Below, one piece after another: positions 44,469 through 53,548 of a DNA stretch of 64,000 nucleotides (position 1 is its first letter; every line of letters starts with the position of its first letter). Below the pieces are notes generated by a model. The model saw only the letters and a program-made list of their open reading frames with translations, ran no database searches and was not told the origin of the DNA. Source of the stretch: Klebsiella spallanzanii (GTDB taxonomy: Bacteria; Pseudomonadota; Gammaproteobacteria; Enterobacterales; Enterobacteriaceae); assembly GCF_902158555.1 (NCBI RefSeq), contig NZ_CABGGS010000001.1, positions 1 to 64,000 of the forward strand. Direction: 5' to 3'. The translations under genes were made by a program, and so were the position numbers.

Positions 44469-45695
44469 TTACTGGCGAGTAAAGCGGCACGGCCTGCCAG
44501 CGTTGTCTGAAAAAGAGGTCTCGGTCGATGCCTCTAACTCTGGTCCTATATATCGCCCGCGCGGACGAATCACCTTACCGGTATTGATTTGCTCCATGGC
44601 GTGGGCCAGCAGCCCCACGCTGCGAGCAATGGAAAACAGCGCAAATGCTGCATCGCCCTGCAGACGATAACGGGCCACCAGCGCGGCCAGTACCACATCA
44701 ATATTGGGCTGAAGGCCGGTCAGCGTTATCACTTTTTCAATAAATTTCGCAATCTCCTGCGGCGGCGCAAACTCTGCCAGTAGCGCGATGGCGCGCGGAT
44801 CGCCATCGGGATAAAGATGATGGCCGAACCCCGGGATCGGGAGCGCAGAAGAGAGATAGCGGTTAACCACCCGATCGGCATTCGAATGCTCAACTTCATC
44901 AAAAAGCGCTTTAACCCGCTGGGTTGCATCGCCGTGTAGCGGCCCGGTAAACGTCGCCAGCCCGGTGAGCAGACAGGCAGATAACGATGCGCCGTTAGAC
45001 GCGGCAATTCGGGAGGCAAACGCGGAGCTTGTCAATTCATGGTCAGCCAACAGCACCATTGCCCTGCGCAGGATATTGGCCACCTCTTTCTCCATGCCCC
45101 ATCCCAAAGCAAGACGCTGGTGAACCGACATTTCGGGTTGATTGAGTGCGCCAAACGTCGAAGCCAGGTGTCCCACCAGCGTCGCGGCTTCGGCATGCAG
45201 AACCTTAAGCGTTCGCCCATGCGTCGAATGTCCCGAGGCGGTTGCCGCAGCCAGAGCAATAAACGCATGGGATCGTTCCGGCGGTGAGGGAGGATAATCC
45301 CGGGTTGGGACCGAAAAACCGGACGTGATTTCAGCGTTCCAGAGCAAACGCGCCGTCTCTTCAAGCGTCGCGTTTTCAGAGAACGCAATGACATCTTTTC
45401 CCCGGTAATACAAATGACCTTTAGCAAAGGTGGAAATAGCGGTTGGAATGCTCGGCTCGGTACCAAACAGCGTGTTAACAGCAAGCGTTTCGCGTTTTCT
45501 TCCCTGCTGCTTTTTCTGCTTCAGGTTCTGAATATTTTCCGCGCTATACAGACTGCGCCGCGTATTCTGAGGGTCGGGATGCGATGCGATTAACCCACGG
45601 CTGACATACGCATAGATAGTCTGGGGACGAACGCCGAGAAATTCCTGAACCTCATCCAGCGTGAGCCAGGGTGCTAACTTCATCTTTGGTTGCAT
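44469..45695 (-). CDS. Citrate synthase-family protein with N-terminal HTH domain
   Basis: Encodes 408 residues. Residues 8-60 form a MerR/Xis-like helix-turn-helix (WLTLDEVQEFLGVRPQTIYAYVSRG). The remainder is a citrate synthase fold with its key residues: His in ADHELTSSAFASR, His in GPLHGDA, GFGHHLYPDGDPRA, Asp in NIDVVLAAL, and Arg in RPRGRYIG. It may make a citrate homologue, act as a metabolite-sensing regulator, or both. It flanks a cluster with a TRAP binding protein and MFS carrier. Confidence 0.8.
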   Translation of the reverse strand: MQPKMKLAPWLTLDEVQEFLGVRPQTIYAYVSRGLIASHPDPQNTRRSLYSAENIQNLKQKKQQGRKRETLAVNTLFGTEPSIPTAISTFAKGHLYYRGKDVIAFSENATLEETARLLWNAEITSGFSVPTRDYPPSPPERSHAFIALAAATASGHSTHGRTLKVLHAEAATLVGHLASTFGALNQPEMSVHQRLALGWGMEKEVANILRRAMVLLADHELTSSAFASRIAASNGASLSACLLTGLATFTGPLHGDATQRVKALFDEVEHSNADRVVNRYLSSALPIPGFGHHLYPDGDPRAIALLAEFAPPQEIAKFIEKVITLTGLQPNIDVVLAALVARYRLQGDAAFALFSIARSVGLLAHAMEQINTGKVIRPRGRYIGPELEASTETSFSDNAGRPCRFTRQ

Positions 45696-45912
45696 GGTTT
45701 AGCTCAAATACCTATCAAATGAGAGATCGAGTAAGCGGGATGCTGTCGTCCTGTACAAAAATGAGTAGATAAAATCCAGTCCTGATAATAACCGCTTATT
45801 TTATATTGATAATCTTTATCAAGATGAACATGTCAATTTTAGATAGATATCGTCTTCTGTCCCGCCGTAAGGGGCAGTAATGTGAAGTCTGAAGGTAAAA
45901 AAACCGACCTCA

Positions 45913-46866
45913 TTATTTGCCGTCATCGGCCAGCATGGCATTAATCTTCTTCAGCCAGTCATCACCATTTTTATCGATGAATTCATGCTCTATCGCCGGT
46001 TTCATCATCTCTCTGAAGGGTTTGGGATCAACGTCATTAACCTGCAATCCCGCGCGTTTCATTTGGGCAAGAAATATCGCTTCATTCTCATTGGAGAAGT
46101 TCCGTGTCGCCACCGCACCGGCGTAGGATGCGCTAAGCAAAATATCCTGCTGCGGCTTACTCAGGGAGGTAAAGGTGACGCTATTCATCACCTGGATAAG
46201 CGGACCATACATGTGGCGGGTCAGCGAGAGATAGCGTTGCACCTCAAAAAGCTTGCGCGCATAGATGACAGAAATCGGGTGCTCCTGGCTATTGATAGTG
46301 TCTTCCTGAATAGCCGCATAGATAGCACCGGACGGTAAGGGCAGCGTATCGATATCCACGCTTTGCCATAGTGCTTCATGCACCTGATTGCCCGGCATGG
46401 TGCGAATCTTCAGGCCGCTGAAATCATCAGGATGAGTGACCGGTTTGACATTGTTGGTAAATGAACGGATACCGTTTTCCCAAAAACTCAGCCCTTTTAG
46501 TTTTTTCTGATCCAGTACATCCAGCATTTCACGCCCGAAGTCACTGTCCATTATCCTGTAGGCCTGTTCAACGTTTTCAAACAGATAAGGAATATCAAAG
46601 ACATTGATCCGCCCGTCTAGCGCCGCAAAATAACCCGCACCGCCGAGAAAGATATCCAGTTCTCCCTGCTGGGCCATATCGACCATTTTCGGGCCATTGC
46701 CAAGCTTCGCGTCGGGATAAAGTTCGAACGCCATTTCTCCTTGCGATAATTGCCCGGCAACACGAACCATTTCCTGAATGCCAACGCCCTGCGAGCTTGC
46801 CATCGAGCCTTCAAAACCGATGCTAAAGCGGCGCTTTTCACTGCGTTCTGCTGTCGAAAATACCAT
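45913..46866 (-). CDS. TRAP-type (DctP) solute-binding protein lacking a signal peptide
   Basis: Encodes 317 residues from ATG 46866, with GGGAGAG ahead of it. The DctP fold is clear: GNGPKMVDMAQQGELD, the SFWENGIRSFTN motif, and the GLKIRTMPGNQVHEALWQS segment with the ligand-binding Arg. The N-terminus is polar and charged (STAERSEKRRFS) with no hydrophobic export signal; a 24-residue upstream extension also lacks one. No DctQ or DctM gene is nearby. A cytoplasmic binding or sensing role is possible. Confidence 0.75.
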   Translation of the reverse strand: MVFSTAERSEKRRFSIGFEGSMASSQGVGIQEMVRVAGQLSQGEMAFELYPDAKLGNGPKMVDMAQQGELDIFLGGAGYFAALDGRINVFDIPYLFENVEQAYRIMDSDFGREMLDVLDQKKLKGLSFWENGIRSFTNNVKPVTHPDDFSGLKIRTMPGNQVHEALWQSVDIDTLPLPSGAIYAAIQEDTINSQEHPISVIYARKLFEVQRYLSLTRHMYGPLIQVMNSVTFTSLSKPQQDILLSASYAGAVATRNFSNENEAIFLAQMKRAGLQVNDVDPKPFREMMKPAIEHEFIDKNGDDWLKKINAMLADDGK

Positions 46867-47484
46867 TTCTGTTCTCTCCCATATGCCGTTGCGGGCGTGC
46901 GATAAATCGAATCGAATGAGAAAACTGTACGTTTCCATTTTCGCCCAATCAAGATTGATTAATTAAATCAACTGATAGATAGATCGCAAAATGGCTGAAT
47001 ACGTTTCAGAGCAAGAATATTAGCCATGAGCCATTACAAAATAAGCACTAAATGCCGAAAACTATTTTTTCAACTCCCTTTTAGCCTGTGGTGTCAACAA
47101 ACAATTTCAATCTATCGCTACCGCGTCACACTCCGGGACTATCGGCAAAAATATTTGCATTGATTTTTTTAATCAAGATTGATCCCGGCAAGGCGTTATT
47201 TTAACGTCAGCCCAATCAATGGTCATATGCAGTGAAGCCTGACAAATTGATGCCCTGAAAAACCACAAACACAGCAAGCGACGGAATCGACAGAAAAAAG
47301 CGTTTACGCGGGTTTAATCTCCCGACAAGAAGACGTATCAATTTTTTATTTGTAGAACCGTTGCTCATGAAAATCGATGGGCATTTGGGTTGGATTGACA
47401 CCTTACGAAATAATGATTAACCCGCAATCAACAAGGGTTAAAAGAATAAAACGTATACCTACAAATCCATGAAGGACGAAAAAT
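46867..47484. promoter_or_regulatory. Divergent regulatory region with repeated AATCAA-GA-TTGAT sites
   Basis: AATCAAGATTGATT at 46947-46960 and AATCAAGATTGATC at 47171-47184 share 13 bases and are near-palindromic (AATCAA / TTGATT). An inverted repeat TTAACCC / GGGTTAA (47417-47441) lies just ahead of the MFS gene. The region is AT-rich and shows no convincing gene. It likely holds operators and promoters for the TRAP-type gene and the MFS cluster. Confidence 0.5.
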
Positions 47485-48813
47485 ATGAGTAATATGCAAC
47501 AGCAAGAACTGACCGAGGCATCAATAGATGCCAGAGCGGTTCCCCAACAGAAGGCGACGCGCATCAGGTATTACATGCTGGCCCTGATTCTCTTTGCGAC
47601 AATTATCAATTTTGTCGACAGATCGAGTCTGGGTATTCTGGCGCCATTTATCAGCAAAGACCTCCAACTGGATAAAGTTCAGATGGGGCAAATTTTCGCC
47701 GCATTTGGTCTTACCTACGCGTTTGCGCTCGTTCCCGGAGGAATTATTGCGGATGTCTTAGGTTCACGTATTGCCTACGCCTTTTCCCTGATAACCTGGT
47801 CGCTGGCCACCATGACGCAAGGGGTCGCCAGCGGCTTTAATATGCTGTTTGGTTCTCGCCTGGCAATTGGCGCACTTGAAGCCCCGGCCTTCCCATCAAA
47901 CGCCCGCGCCGTCACCATGTGGTTTCCAACCGGTGAGCGCGGCTTTGCCACCAGCGTTTACGTTATGGGCCAATATATCGGCACGCCATTATTCACCGGC
48001 CTGCTGCTGTGGATTGCCAACGGCTTTGGCTGGCGATCCGCCTTTTATTTGACCGGCGGCGCAGGCGTAATATTCGGTATTCTGTGGTATCTCTGGTATC
48101 GCGATCCGTTAAATCATAAAGCCGTCAATGCAGCCGAATTGAAACATATTCAAGAGGGCGGTGGTCTTGTTGGTAAAAAAACACGGGATCGTTTTGACTG
48201 GAAAAATGCGCTCCGCCTGCTCAAGCATCGTCAGATTCTGGCTATTTGCCTGGGCAAGTTTTGCAATAACGCCATTCTGGTTTTCTTTACCACCTGGTTT
48301 ATGACGTACCTGGTTGAAGAGCGCCAGATGACTATGATTAAAGTCGGTATTTTCCAGGCTTTACCGTTTATCGGCGCAACCGCAGGGATATTACTGGCGG
48401 GTTTCTTCTCAGATTTCTTTATTCGCCGCGGCTATTCGATGTCCGCCGCCAGAAAAGCACCGTTAATTATCGGTACGCTGCTGGGTTCATCAATACTACT
48501 CGTTAACTTTGTCACCTCTAACGAGATGATTATTGTTATTTTAACCATATCTTTCTTTGCTCAGGGCGTGGGTTCATCATCATGGGCAGCGGTATCTGAA
48601 ATAGCGCCAAGGCAATATATTGGATTAACCAGCAGTATCACCAGCCTCGCGGCTAATATTGCTGGCGTCACTACCCCGATAATGATTGGTTATATCCTCC
48701 ATGCGACTGGCCAATTCTTTTGGGCGCTCAATATGATGGGGATTATGTGTTTAATTGGTGCATTCGCTTATTCATTCCTGCTGGGGCCATTATCCCGCAT
48801 CGAAATGGACTAA
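47485..48813 (+). CDS. MFS transporter of the anion:cation symporter (ACS) family
   Basis: Encodes 442 residues with twelve predicted membrane segments. The N-terminal NFVDRSSLGILAPFI and the RLAIGALEAPAFPSNARAV motif are typical of ACS carriers (hexuronate, galactonate, phthalate and similar organic anions). SD AAGGACGA precedes the ATG. It heads a forward cluster with VOC, 2-hydroxyacid dehydrogenase and SDR genes, so a hydroxy- or oxo-acid substrate is likely. Confidence 0.88.
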   Translation: MSNMQQQELTEASIDARAVPQQKATRIRYYMLALILFATIINFVDRSSLGILAPFISKDLQLDKVQMGQIFAAFGLTYAFALVPGGIIADVLGSRIAYAFSLITWSLATMTQGVASGFNMLFGSRLAIGALEAPAFPSNARAVTMWFPTGERGFATSVYVMGQYIGTPLFTGLLLWIANGFGWRSAFYLTGGAGVIFGILWYLWYRDPLNHKAVNAAELKHIQEGGGLVGKKTRDRFDWKNALRLLKHRQILAICLGKFCNNAILVFFTTWFMTYLVEERQMTMIKVGIFQALPFIGATAGILLAGFFSDFFIRRGYSMSAARKAPLIIGTLLGSSILLVNFVTSNEMIIVILTISFFAQGVGSSSWAAVSEIAPRQYIGLTSSITSLAANIAGVTTPIMIGYILHATGQFFWALNMMGIMCLIGAFAYSFLLGPLSRIEMD

Positions 48814-48897
48814 TAAGTCAACGCTGATTCACCGGGTTTGAGCCGCTATCCGCGTTCGTCTGTGGCTCAAACCGGTTTTATAGACAGAGGAGTGAAC

Positions 48898-49275
48898 GTG
48901 TCAAAATACACCTGGGATCATTTGCAATTGCGCAGTCCTGACCCTGAACTGACCGCTGCCTGGTTCGAGCGCTGCCTGAACGCAGAGATCGTTCGCAAGC
49001 CCGGCAAGGTGGATATCCGCTTAGCCGGAATCAATATCTTTATCGCCCCGGTGAGCGAAGGAGACGGCGTGGCGCCACCGCCGCTGCCGCCCTACCAGGG
49101 TCTCGACCATTTTGGCCTGACGGTCGACAACCTGGATGAAACCGCCGCCGAGTTAAAAAGCAAAGGTGTGGAATTCACCCAGGAACCGATCGCTATTCGC
49201 CCTGGCGTACGCGGCTGTTTTATTCGCGGACCGCAAAACATCTCGATTGAAATACTTGAGCGGCGCTTGAGTTAA
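48898..49275 (+). CDS. VOC (glyoxalase/dioxygenase fold) family protein
   Basis: Encodes 125 residues from GTG 48898, preceded by AGAGGAG; a longer frame from 48838 has no such site. Two beta-alpha-beta-beta-beta modules with metal-ligand candidates WDHLQLR (His), GLDHFGLTV (His) and a final SIEILE (Glu), as in glyoxalase I-type lyases and isomerases. It lies 84 bp after the MFS gene. Substrate unknown. Confidence 0.75.
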   Translation: MSKYTWDHLQLRSPDPELTAAWFERCLNAEIVRKPGKVDIRLAGINIFIAPVSEGDGVAPPPLPPYQGLDHFGLTVDNLDETAAELKSKGVEFTQEPIAIRPGVRGCFIRGPQNISIEILERRLS

Positions 49276-49345
49276 TCGCCTCCGGCATACGTAAGCATAA
49301 AAATTTAGCCTGTCATTTATTGGCCGCAACTATGGATATAGCATA

Positions 49346-50299
49346 ATGAAACCCAGCATCCTGCAGTTAAACCCTATCCTTATCCCCGCGATTAGCGAAA
49401 AATTAAACGCGCTTTATACCGTACATCGTTTCTTTGAGCTGGAAGATAAAGAAGCGTTTATCAAAGAATATGGTAACACTATTCGCGGTGTCATTTCTGG
49501 TGGTCACACCGGCATCAGCAATGCATTGATGGCGCAACTGCCCGCGCTGGAAGTCGTCGCTATCAACGGCGTCGGCGTTGATGCTGTCGACCTGGACTAT
49601 GCACGTAAACGTAAGATTCACGTCACCGCTACCCTCGGCGCGCTGACTGAAGACGTTGCCGACCTGGCCATTGGCCTGCTGATTGCCACCTGCCGAGGTA
49701 TTTGCTCAGGCGACCGCGTGGTGCGCAACGGCGAATGGGCGAAAAATCCGCATCCCGGAGCGATTCCCCTCTCCCGCCGCTTCAGCGGTATGCGCGTAGG
49801 AATCGTTGGCATGGGCCGGGTTGGGCGCGCCATCGCTACGCGCGCCTCAGCCTTTGGCTGCCCGATTGCCTATACCGACCTTCACCAGATGACCGACCTC
49901 GACTATCCGTTTGTCGCCAGCCTGCAGGAGCTGGCCCGTCAGAGCGATGCGCTGATCCTCGCGGCCTCGGCAGACAAAGCGGAAGGTATCGTCAATGCCG
50001 CCGTACTTGAAGCGCTCGGTGAGAACGGTTTTCTCGTGAATATCGCCCGCGGGAAGCTGGTCAATGAACCTGACCTTGTGGATGCCCTGGTTGCCGGACG
50101 TATTCAGGGGGCGGGGCTGGATGTTTTCGTTGATGAGCCGAATGTTCCCGCCCCGCTTTTAGGGATGGATAACGTTGTTCTGCAGGCTCACCGTGCAAGC
50201 GCCACGATTGAAACCCGAACAGCCATGGGCGAAATGGTGCTGGCAAGCCTTGCTCAGGCGTTGAGCGGCCAGCGTCCTGAATGCAGCCTGACGGCCTGA
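49346..50299 (+). CDS. D-2-hydroxyacid dehydrogenase (glyoxylate/hydroxypyruvate reductase-like)
   Basis: Encodes 317 residues. NAD(P)-binding Rossmann motif GMGRVGRAIA near residue 155. Catalytic Arg in NIARGKLVNE, Glu in DVFVDEPNVP and His in LQAHRASAT complete the family triad. It reduces a 2-oxo acid or oxidises a D-2-hydroxy acid. It belongs with the MFS, VOC and SDR genes. Confidence 0.87.
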   Translation: MKPSILQLNPILIPAISEKLNALYTVHRFFELEDKEAFIKEYGNTIRGVISGGHTGISNALMAQLPALEVVAINGVGVDAVDLDYARKRKIHVTATLGALTEDVADLAIGLLIATCRGICSGDRVVRNGEWAKNPHPGAIPLSRRFSGMRVGIVGMGRVGRAIATRASAFGCPIAYTDLHQMTDLDYPFVASLQELARQSDALILAASADKAEGIVNAAVLEALGENGFLVNIARGKLVNEPDLVDALVAGRIQGAGLDVFVDEPNVPAPLLGMDNVVLQAHRASATIETRTAMGEMVLASLAQALSGQRPECSLTA

Positions 50300-50356
50300 G
50301 AGTCAACATTTTAGCCAACCATTCCAGTAACGTTAATGAAGCAGAAGGATGTAGCT

Positions 50357-51112
50357 ATGTTCACTTCAAGTAAAATCGCCCTGGTCACCGGCGCAGGCAC
50401 CGGGATTGGCAGAGCGACGGCCATCGCGCTGTCGAATGCAGGTTATTTTGTGGTCCTCGCCGGACGTCGCCTGGAACCCTTACTGGAAACCGTTGCAGCG
50501 TTTGGCGGCAGCGAACAGTCAATGGTGGTACCAACCGACGTCACCAGTCCGGAATCCGTGACGGCTCTGTACGCCCGGATCCATGAAAAATGCGGTCATC
50601 TTGACGTGCTGTTCAACAATGCAGGTACCAACTTTCCCGGGATCCCCTTCGAGGAGCTGAGCTATGAGAAGTGGACGGCGGTTGTGGACGTCAACCTGAC
50701 GGGAATGTTCCTTTGCGCGCAGGGCGCTTTCCGTCTGATGAAAGAGCAAAGCCCTCAGGGCGGGCGAATCATCAACAACGGTTCGATTTCCGCCCACGCC
50801 CCGCGCCCTGACTCAGCGGCCTACACGGCGACAAAGCACGGCGTAACTGGCCTGACGAAGAGCATCTCCCTCGACGGGAGAAAATATGGCATTGCCTGCG
50901 GTCAGATTGACATTGGCAATGCGCATACCGAACTGTCGCAGCGCATGTCAAAAGGGGTTAAACAGGCGAATGGCGAAGTGGCTATTGAAGCGATGATGGA
51001 TGTCTCGCAGGTCGCCAACAGCGTGGTTTATATGGCAGGCGTCCCGCTGGACACCAACGTGCAGTTTATCACCGTGATGGCGACCACCATGCCGTTCGTT
51101 GGGCGCGGCTGA
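50357..51112 (+). CDS. Short-chain dehydrogenase/reductase
   Basis: Encodes 251 residues from ATG 50357 (AAGGA ahead; ATG 50336 would add seven). Classical [11 protein letters not shown] cofactor loop at about 11-18, NNAGTN, and the catalytic Ser-Tyr-Lys in NNGSISAH and AAYTATKHG. The C-terminus resembles NADP-dependent 3-hydroxyacid or ketoacyl reductases. It is the last gene of the cluster, followed by a hairpin. Confidence 0.85.
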   Translation: MFTSSKIALVTGAGTGIGRATAIALSNAGYFVVLAGRRLEPLLETVAAFGGSEQSMVVPTDVTSPESVTALYARIHEKCGHLDVLFNNAGTNFPGIPFEELSYEKWTAVVDVNLTGMFLCAQGAFRLMKEQSPQGGRIINNGSISAHAPRPDSAAYTATKHGVTGLTKSISLDGRKYGIACGQIDIGNAHTELSQRMSKGVKQANGEVAIEAMMDVSQVANSVVYMAGVPLDTNVQFITVMATTMPFVGRG

Positions 51113-51129
51113 TTGGAATTAACAAAACA

Positions 51130-51150
51130 TGGGCTGGGTCTCTCAGCCCA
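51130..51150. terminator. Hairpin after the SDR gene
   Basis: TGGGCTG / CAGCCCA, 7-bp stem with 7-base loop, 17 bases past the stop. Followed by TAAAAAT rather than a T-run. Confidence 0.45.
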
Positions 51151-51275
51151 TAAAAATGCCCCCTCAGTAAGCAACAGCTGACGAAATTGTCAGACGAACG
51201 TCAGCCTGACGACAGGTGGCTTCCGCCAGAATAGCGTGAAGTATCTGGCGTTTGCTGATTGAGGGAATAAATACA

Positions 51276-51926
51276 GTGAGAACAGTAATTAGCATATTTC
51301 TGACGATAATGGTCATCGGGTTGATGGGGTCGGCCGCTCTCGCATCGGAGAATATTGCCGTGCCGTCCCGGACGTTGATTGTTTATTTCTCTCAGCCGGA
51401 GGAGATGGCCGCTGACGCGGTAGATGGATTTTCCGGTGCCAGCGTATTGCAAAAGCTGACGCCGGAGACCGGCAGTACTCAGTACGTTGCGCAGCTCATC
51501 GAGAAGCAAACTCAGGGTGACCTGTTCCGCATTGAAACGGCAGAGCCCTACCCTCGCCAGCACGATGCGCTGCTGCGTGTTGCCGAAAGAGAACAGCAAG
51601 CCAAAGCCAGACCGTCGCTAAAAACACCGCTTCCTGACCTCAATAATTACGACACGATTTACGTCGGTTATCCTATCTGGTGGTACACCATGCCCATGGT
51701 GATATATACCCTGTTCGAGCAAAATGATTTTGCCGGTAAAAATGTCATTCTCTTTACCACCCATGGAGGGAGTCGGTTAGCGGATTCCCTGCGCGAAATC
51801 GCACGTATGCAACCGCAGGCAAAAATAATCACTCGCGCCCTCGCAATATCGCGCAGTGATATTGCACGCCCCGACATACCGGAACAAGTCGAACAATGGG
51901 TTCAGCAAGTACAACCCCAGCGTTAA
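51276..51926 (+). CDS. Exported flavodoxin-like protein
   Basis: Encodes 216 residues from GTG 51276 (GAGGG upstream). N-terminal hydrophobic signal (ISIFLTIMVIGLMGSAALA), then a flavodoxin fold with TLIVYFSQPEE as the phosphate loop, GYPIWWYTMPMVIY around the flavin and the TTHGGS loop. Flavodoxins are normally cytoplasmic; export here is unusual. The next gene encodes a heme-type membrane protein, so the pair may form an envelope electron chain. Confidence 0.75.
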   Translation: MRTVISIFLTIMVIGLMGSAALASENIAVPSRTLIVYFSQPEEMAADAVDGFSGASVLQKLTPETGSTQYVAQLIEKQTQGDLFRIETAEPYPRQHDALLRVAEREQQAKARPSLKTPLPDLNNYDTIYVGYPIWWYTMPMVIYTLFEQNDFAGKNVILFTTHGGSRLADSLREIARMQPQAKIITRALAISRSDIARPDIPEQVEQWVQQVQPQR

Positions 51927-51931
51927 TCAAG

Positions 51932-52624
51932 ATGAAAAGCATCTATCTGTTTCAGGTCATGCTGGATACGCTGATGGCGTTATTACTGCTTGTGCTAATG
52001 GCATTTCATTTATACGGTGAAATATTGCATGAATGGGCAGGCATTCTCTTTACTCTGATGATTCTTCTGCATTTGTATCTCAACAAACATCGATTATGGT
52101 CGCTGTCGCTGAGGCTCCCTTCGGCAATGGTGTTGATTAACAGAACCATTAACATTGTGACGTTGATAATTATCCTGACGGCGCTGGTTTCCGGAATAAT
52201 GCTCTCACGTCACCTGCTTCCTGACTTACCTTTTCACAACCCGCAAACGTGGGTCAGAAAAATGCATATGACGGCAGTACACTGGGGTATGCTCATTCTG
52301 GCCGTACATATCGGGATCCACTGGAAAATGCTGGCAACGTTTTTCTGTCGGATCATGCATATTCCTGAAAATGCTGTTTTCGCGAATATCATCATGCCAA
52401 CTATTTTTACCATTATTGCGCTATGCGGTGCGTACTGTTTCCTGAGTGGAGACTATATTTCCTATTTACTGATGCAGGTTGATTTTTCCTTTTTCGATTA
52501 CGATGAATCTGCCGTCGCTTTTTATGCGAACTATTTATCCATCATTATCTTATTTTCCCTGGTCACTCGGTTTCTGCTGTGGATGTTTATTTTCAGAACA
52601 GCTCGGGTAGACGCTGAAAAATAG
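51932..52624 (+). CDS. DUF4405-type cytochrome b-like membrane protein
   Basis: Encodes 230 residues from ATG 51932, five bases after the flavodoxin stop. About six hydrophobic segments with spaced His suitable for heme (GEILHEWAG, LLHLYLNKH, MHMTAVHWGMLILAVHIGIHW). DUF4405 proteins are thought to transfer electrons across the membrane. Coupling to the exported flavodoxin is inferred from adjacency. Confidence 0.7.
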   Translation: MKSIYLFQVMLDTLMALLLLVLMAFHLYGEILHEWAGILFTLMILLHLYLNKHRLWSLSLRLPSAMVLINRTINIVTLIIILTALVSGIMLSRHLLPDLPFHNPQTWVRKMHMTAVHWGMLILAVHIGIHWKMLATFFCRIMHIPENAVFANIIMPTIFTIIALCGAYCFLSGDYISYLLMQVDFSFFDYDESAVAFYANYLSIIILFSLVTRFLLWMFIFRTARVDAEK

Positions 52625-52627
52625 CCA

Positions 52628-52655
52628 TAAAGCCGAGCGGGCGCCGCCCGGCCTT
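52628..52655. terminator. Bidirectional terminator-like hairpin
   Basis: GC-rich imperfect stem (AAGCCGAGCGGG / CCGCCCGGCCTT, with one bulge) between converging genes. Confidence 0.5.
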
Positions 52656-52665
52656 ATGCAAGGTA

Positions 52666-53043
52666 TCAGAGGGCAAAAACGGATTCGATTTCTATCTTAA
52701 GTTCGGGTGAAAAAAGACGGCTAACTTCAACAAGAGAGCTGGCGGGCAGGCAATCGCCGTAGTTTTGGTAGAGCACTTTACGCAACTCGCCAACCTCATC
52801 AAATGAAGTGATAAAGATAGTCACTTTTATCAGTGATGAAAAATCAATACCCTCCGCACTGGCAATCTGCTTAATCTGCCTGAATATCTCCTCAGCCTGT
52901 TCAGCAATGCCTGCGTGCTGCGCAGCGGTACCAAATGCGGTCAATCCTGAAATATAAAGCGTGTTACCGTGTTTTACCGAGTGGACATAGGGGGCCTTGA
53001 CCTCACCCAACTCAGGATAATTCTTCCGTAGCACCTTGCTCAT
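52666..53043 (-). CDS. RidA/YjgF family protein
   Basis: Encodes 125 residues of the YjgF/YER057c/UK114 family, many of which hydrolyse reactive enamine/imine intermediates. Family start (SVKHGNTLYISGLTA) and the C-terminal IEIESVFAL strand are clear. The usual RidA arginine in the C(IV)R region is replaced here: the corresponding segment reads PASSLVEVSRLFSPELKIE. It could therefore belong to a Rid subfamily without deaminase activity. Single gene. Confidence 0.85.
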   Translation of the reverse strand: MSKVLRKNYPELGEVKAPYVHSVKHGNTLYISGLTAFGTAAQHAGIAEQAEEIFRQIKQIASAEGIDFSSLIKVTIFITSFDEVGELRKVLYQNYGDCLPASSLVEVSRLFSPELKIEIESVFAL

Positions 53044-53335
53044 TTTGACATCCTTCTTTGAGAGGAAACAGGCAGCAATCCTACCATGCTTTTTATCTTT
53101 CGAGGGCTATAACCATTGACTACCTGAATATCATATATCAATTGCCAACCCCTCTTCCTGCGCATCATGCACTTCGAATGCAACATGAATATACATTCGA
53201 ATAAAGCGGATACCGGTACAAAAACCCTCTTATGCTAGCGTAATTAATTAAAAAAACCGTGGTGTGAATCCTTTTACTGTTTTCTTTCCTCTTAGTTAAA
53301 GATATCGAGACAAAACCGTCAAAAAAAGGAACATC

Positions 53336-53548
53336 ATGTTAAGTTTTAAACGTAATTTGTGCCTCAAAGAACAGGTACTCCGTCTATGTTTTGCCATTTT
53401 GGCTGGTGCAGGGACATTCTATTTTCTGGAGCATAGACTATTACAAATTCTGGCATCTGGCGTTGCAGCAACGCTGGCGATAACGGCTTGCATTGGATTT
53501 TGTCCCGCTAAGCTTATAGTAAATAAAAACCAGGGAGGTCGTTTGTAA
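53336..53548 (+). CDS. Small DUF2892-type membrane protein
   Basis: Encodes 70 residues with two hydrophobic segments and an ITACIGFCPAKLI motif (C-x3-C), as in DUF2892/YgaP-type inner membrane proteins. It overlaps the next gene by one base (TAATG). AAAAAGGAAC gives the ribosome-binding site. Role unknown; likely shared with the ECF sigma operon. Confidence 0.7.
   Translation: MLSFKRNLCLKEQVLRLCFAILAGAGTFYFLEHRLLQILASGVAATLAITACIGFCPAKLIVNKNQGGRL

Noticed and set aside
47216..47401. 61-codon minus-strand frame with one hydrophobic stretch
   Set aside because: It lies in the operator-rich gap, has a weak start and no recognised family; could be a remnant of a membrane protein but not supported.
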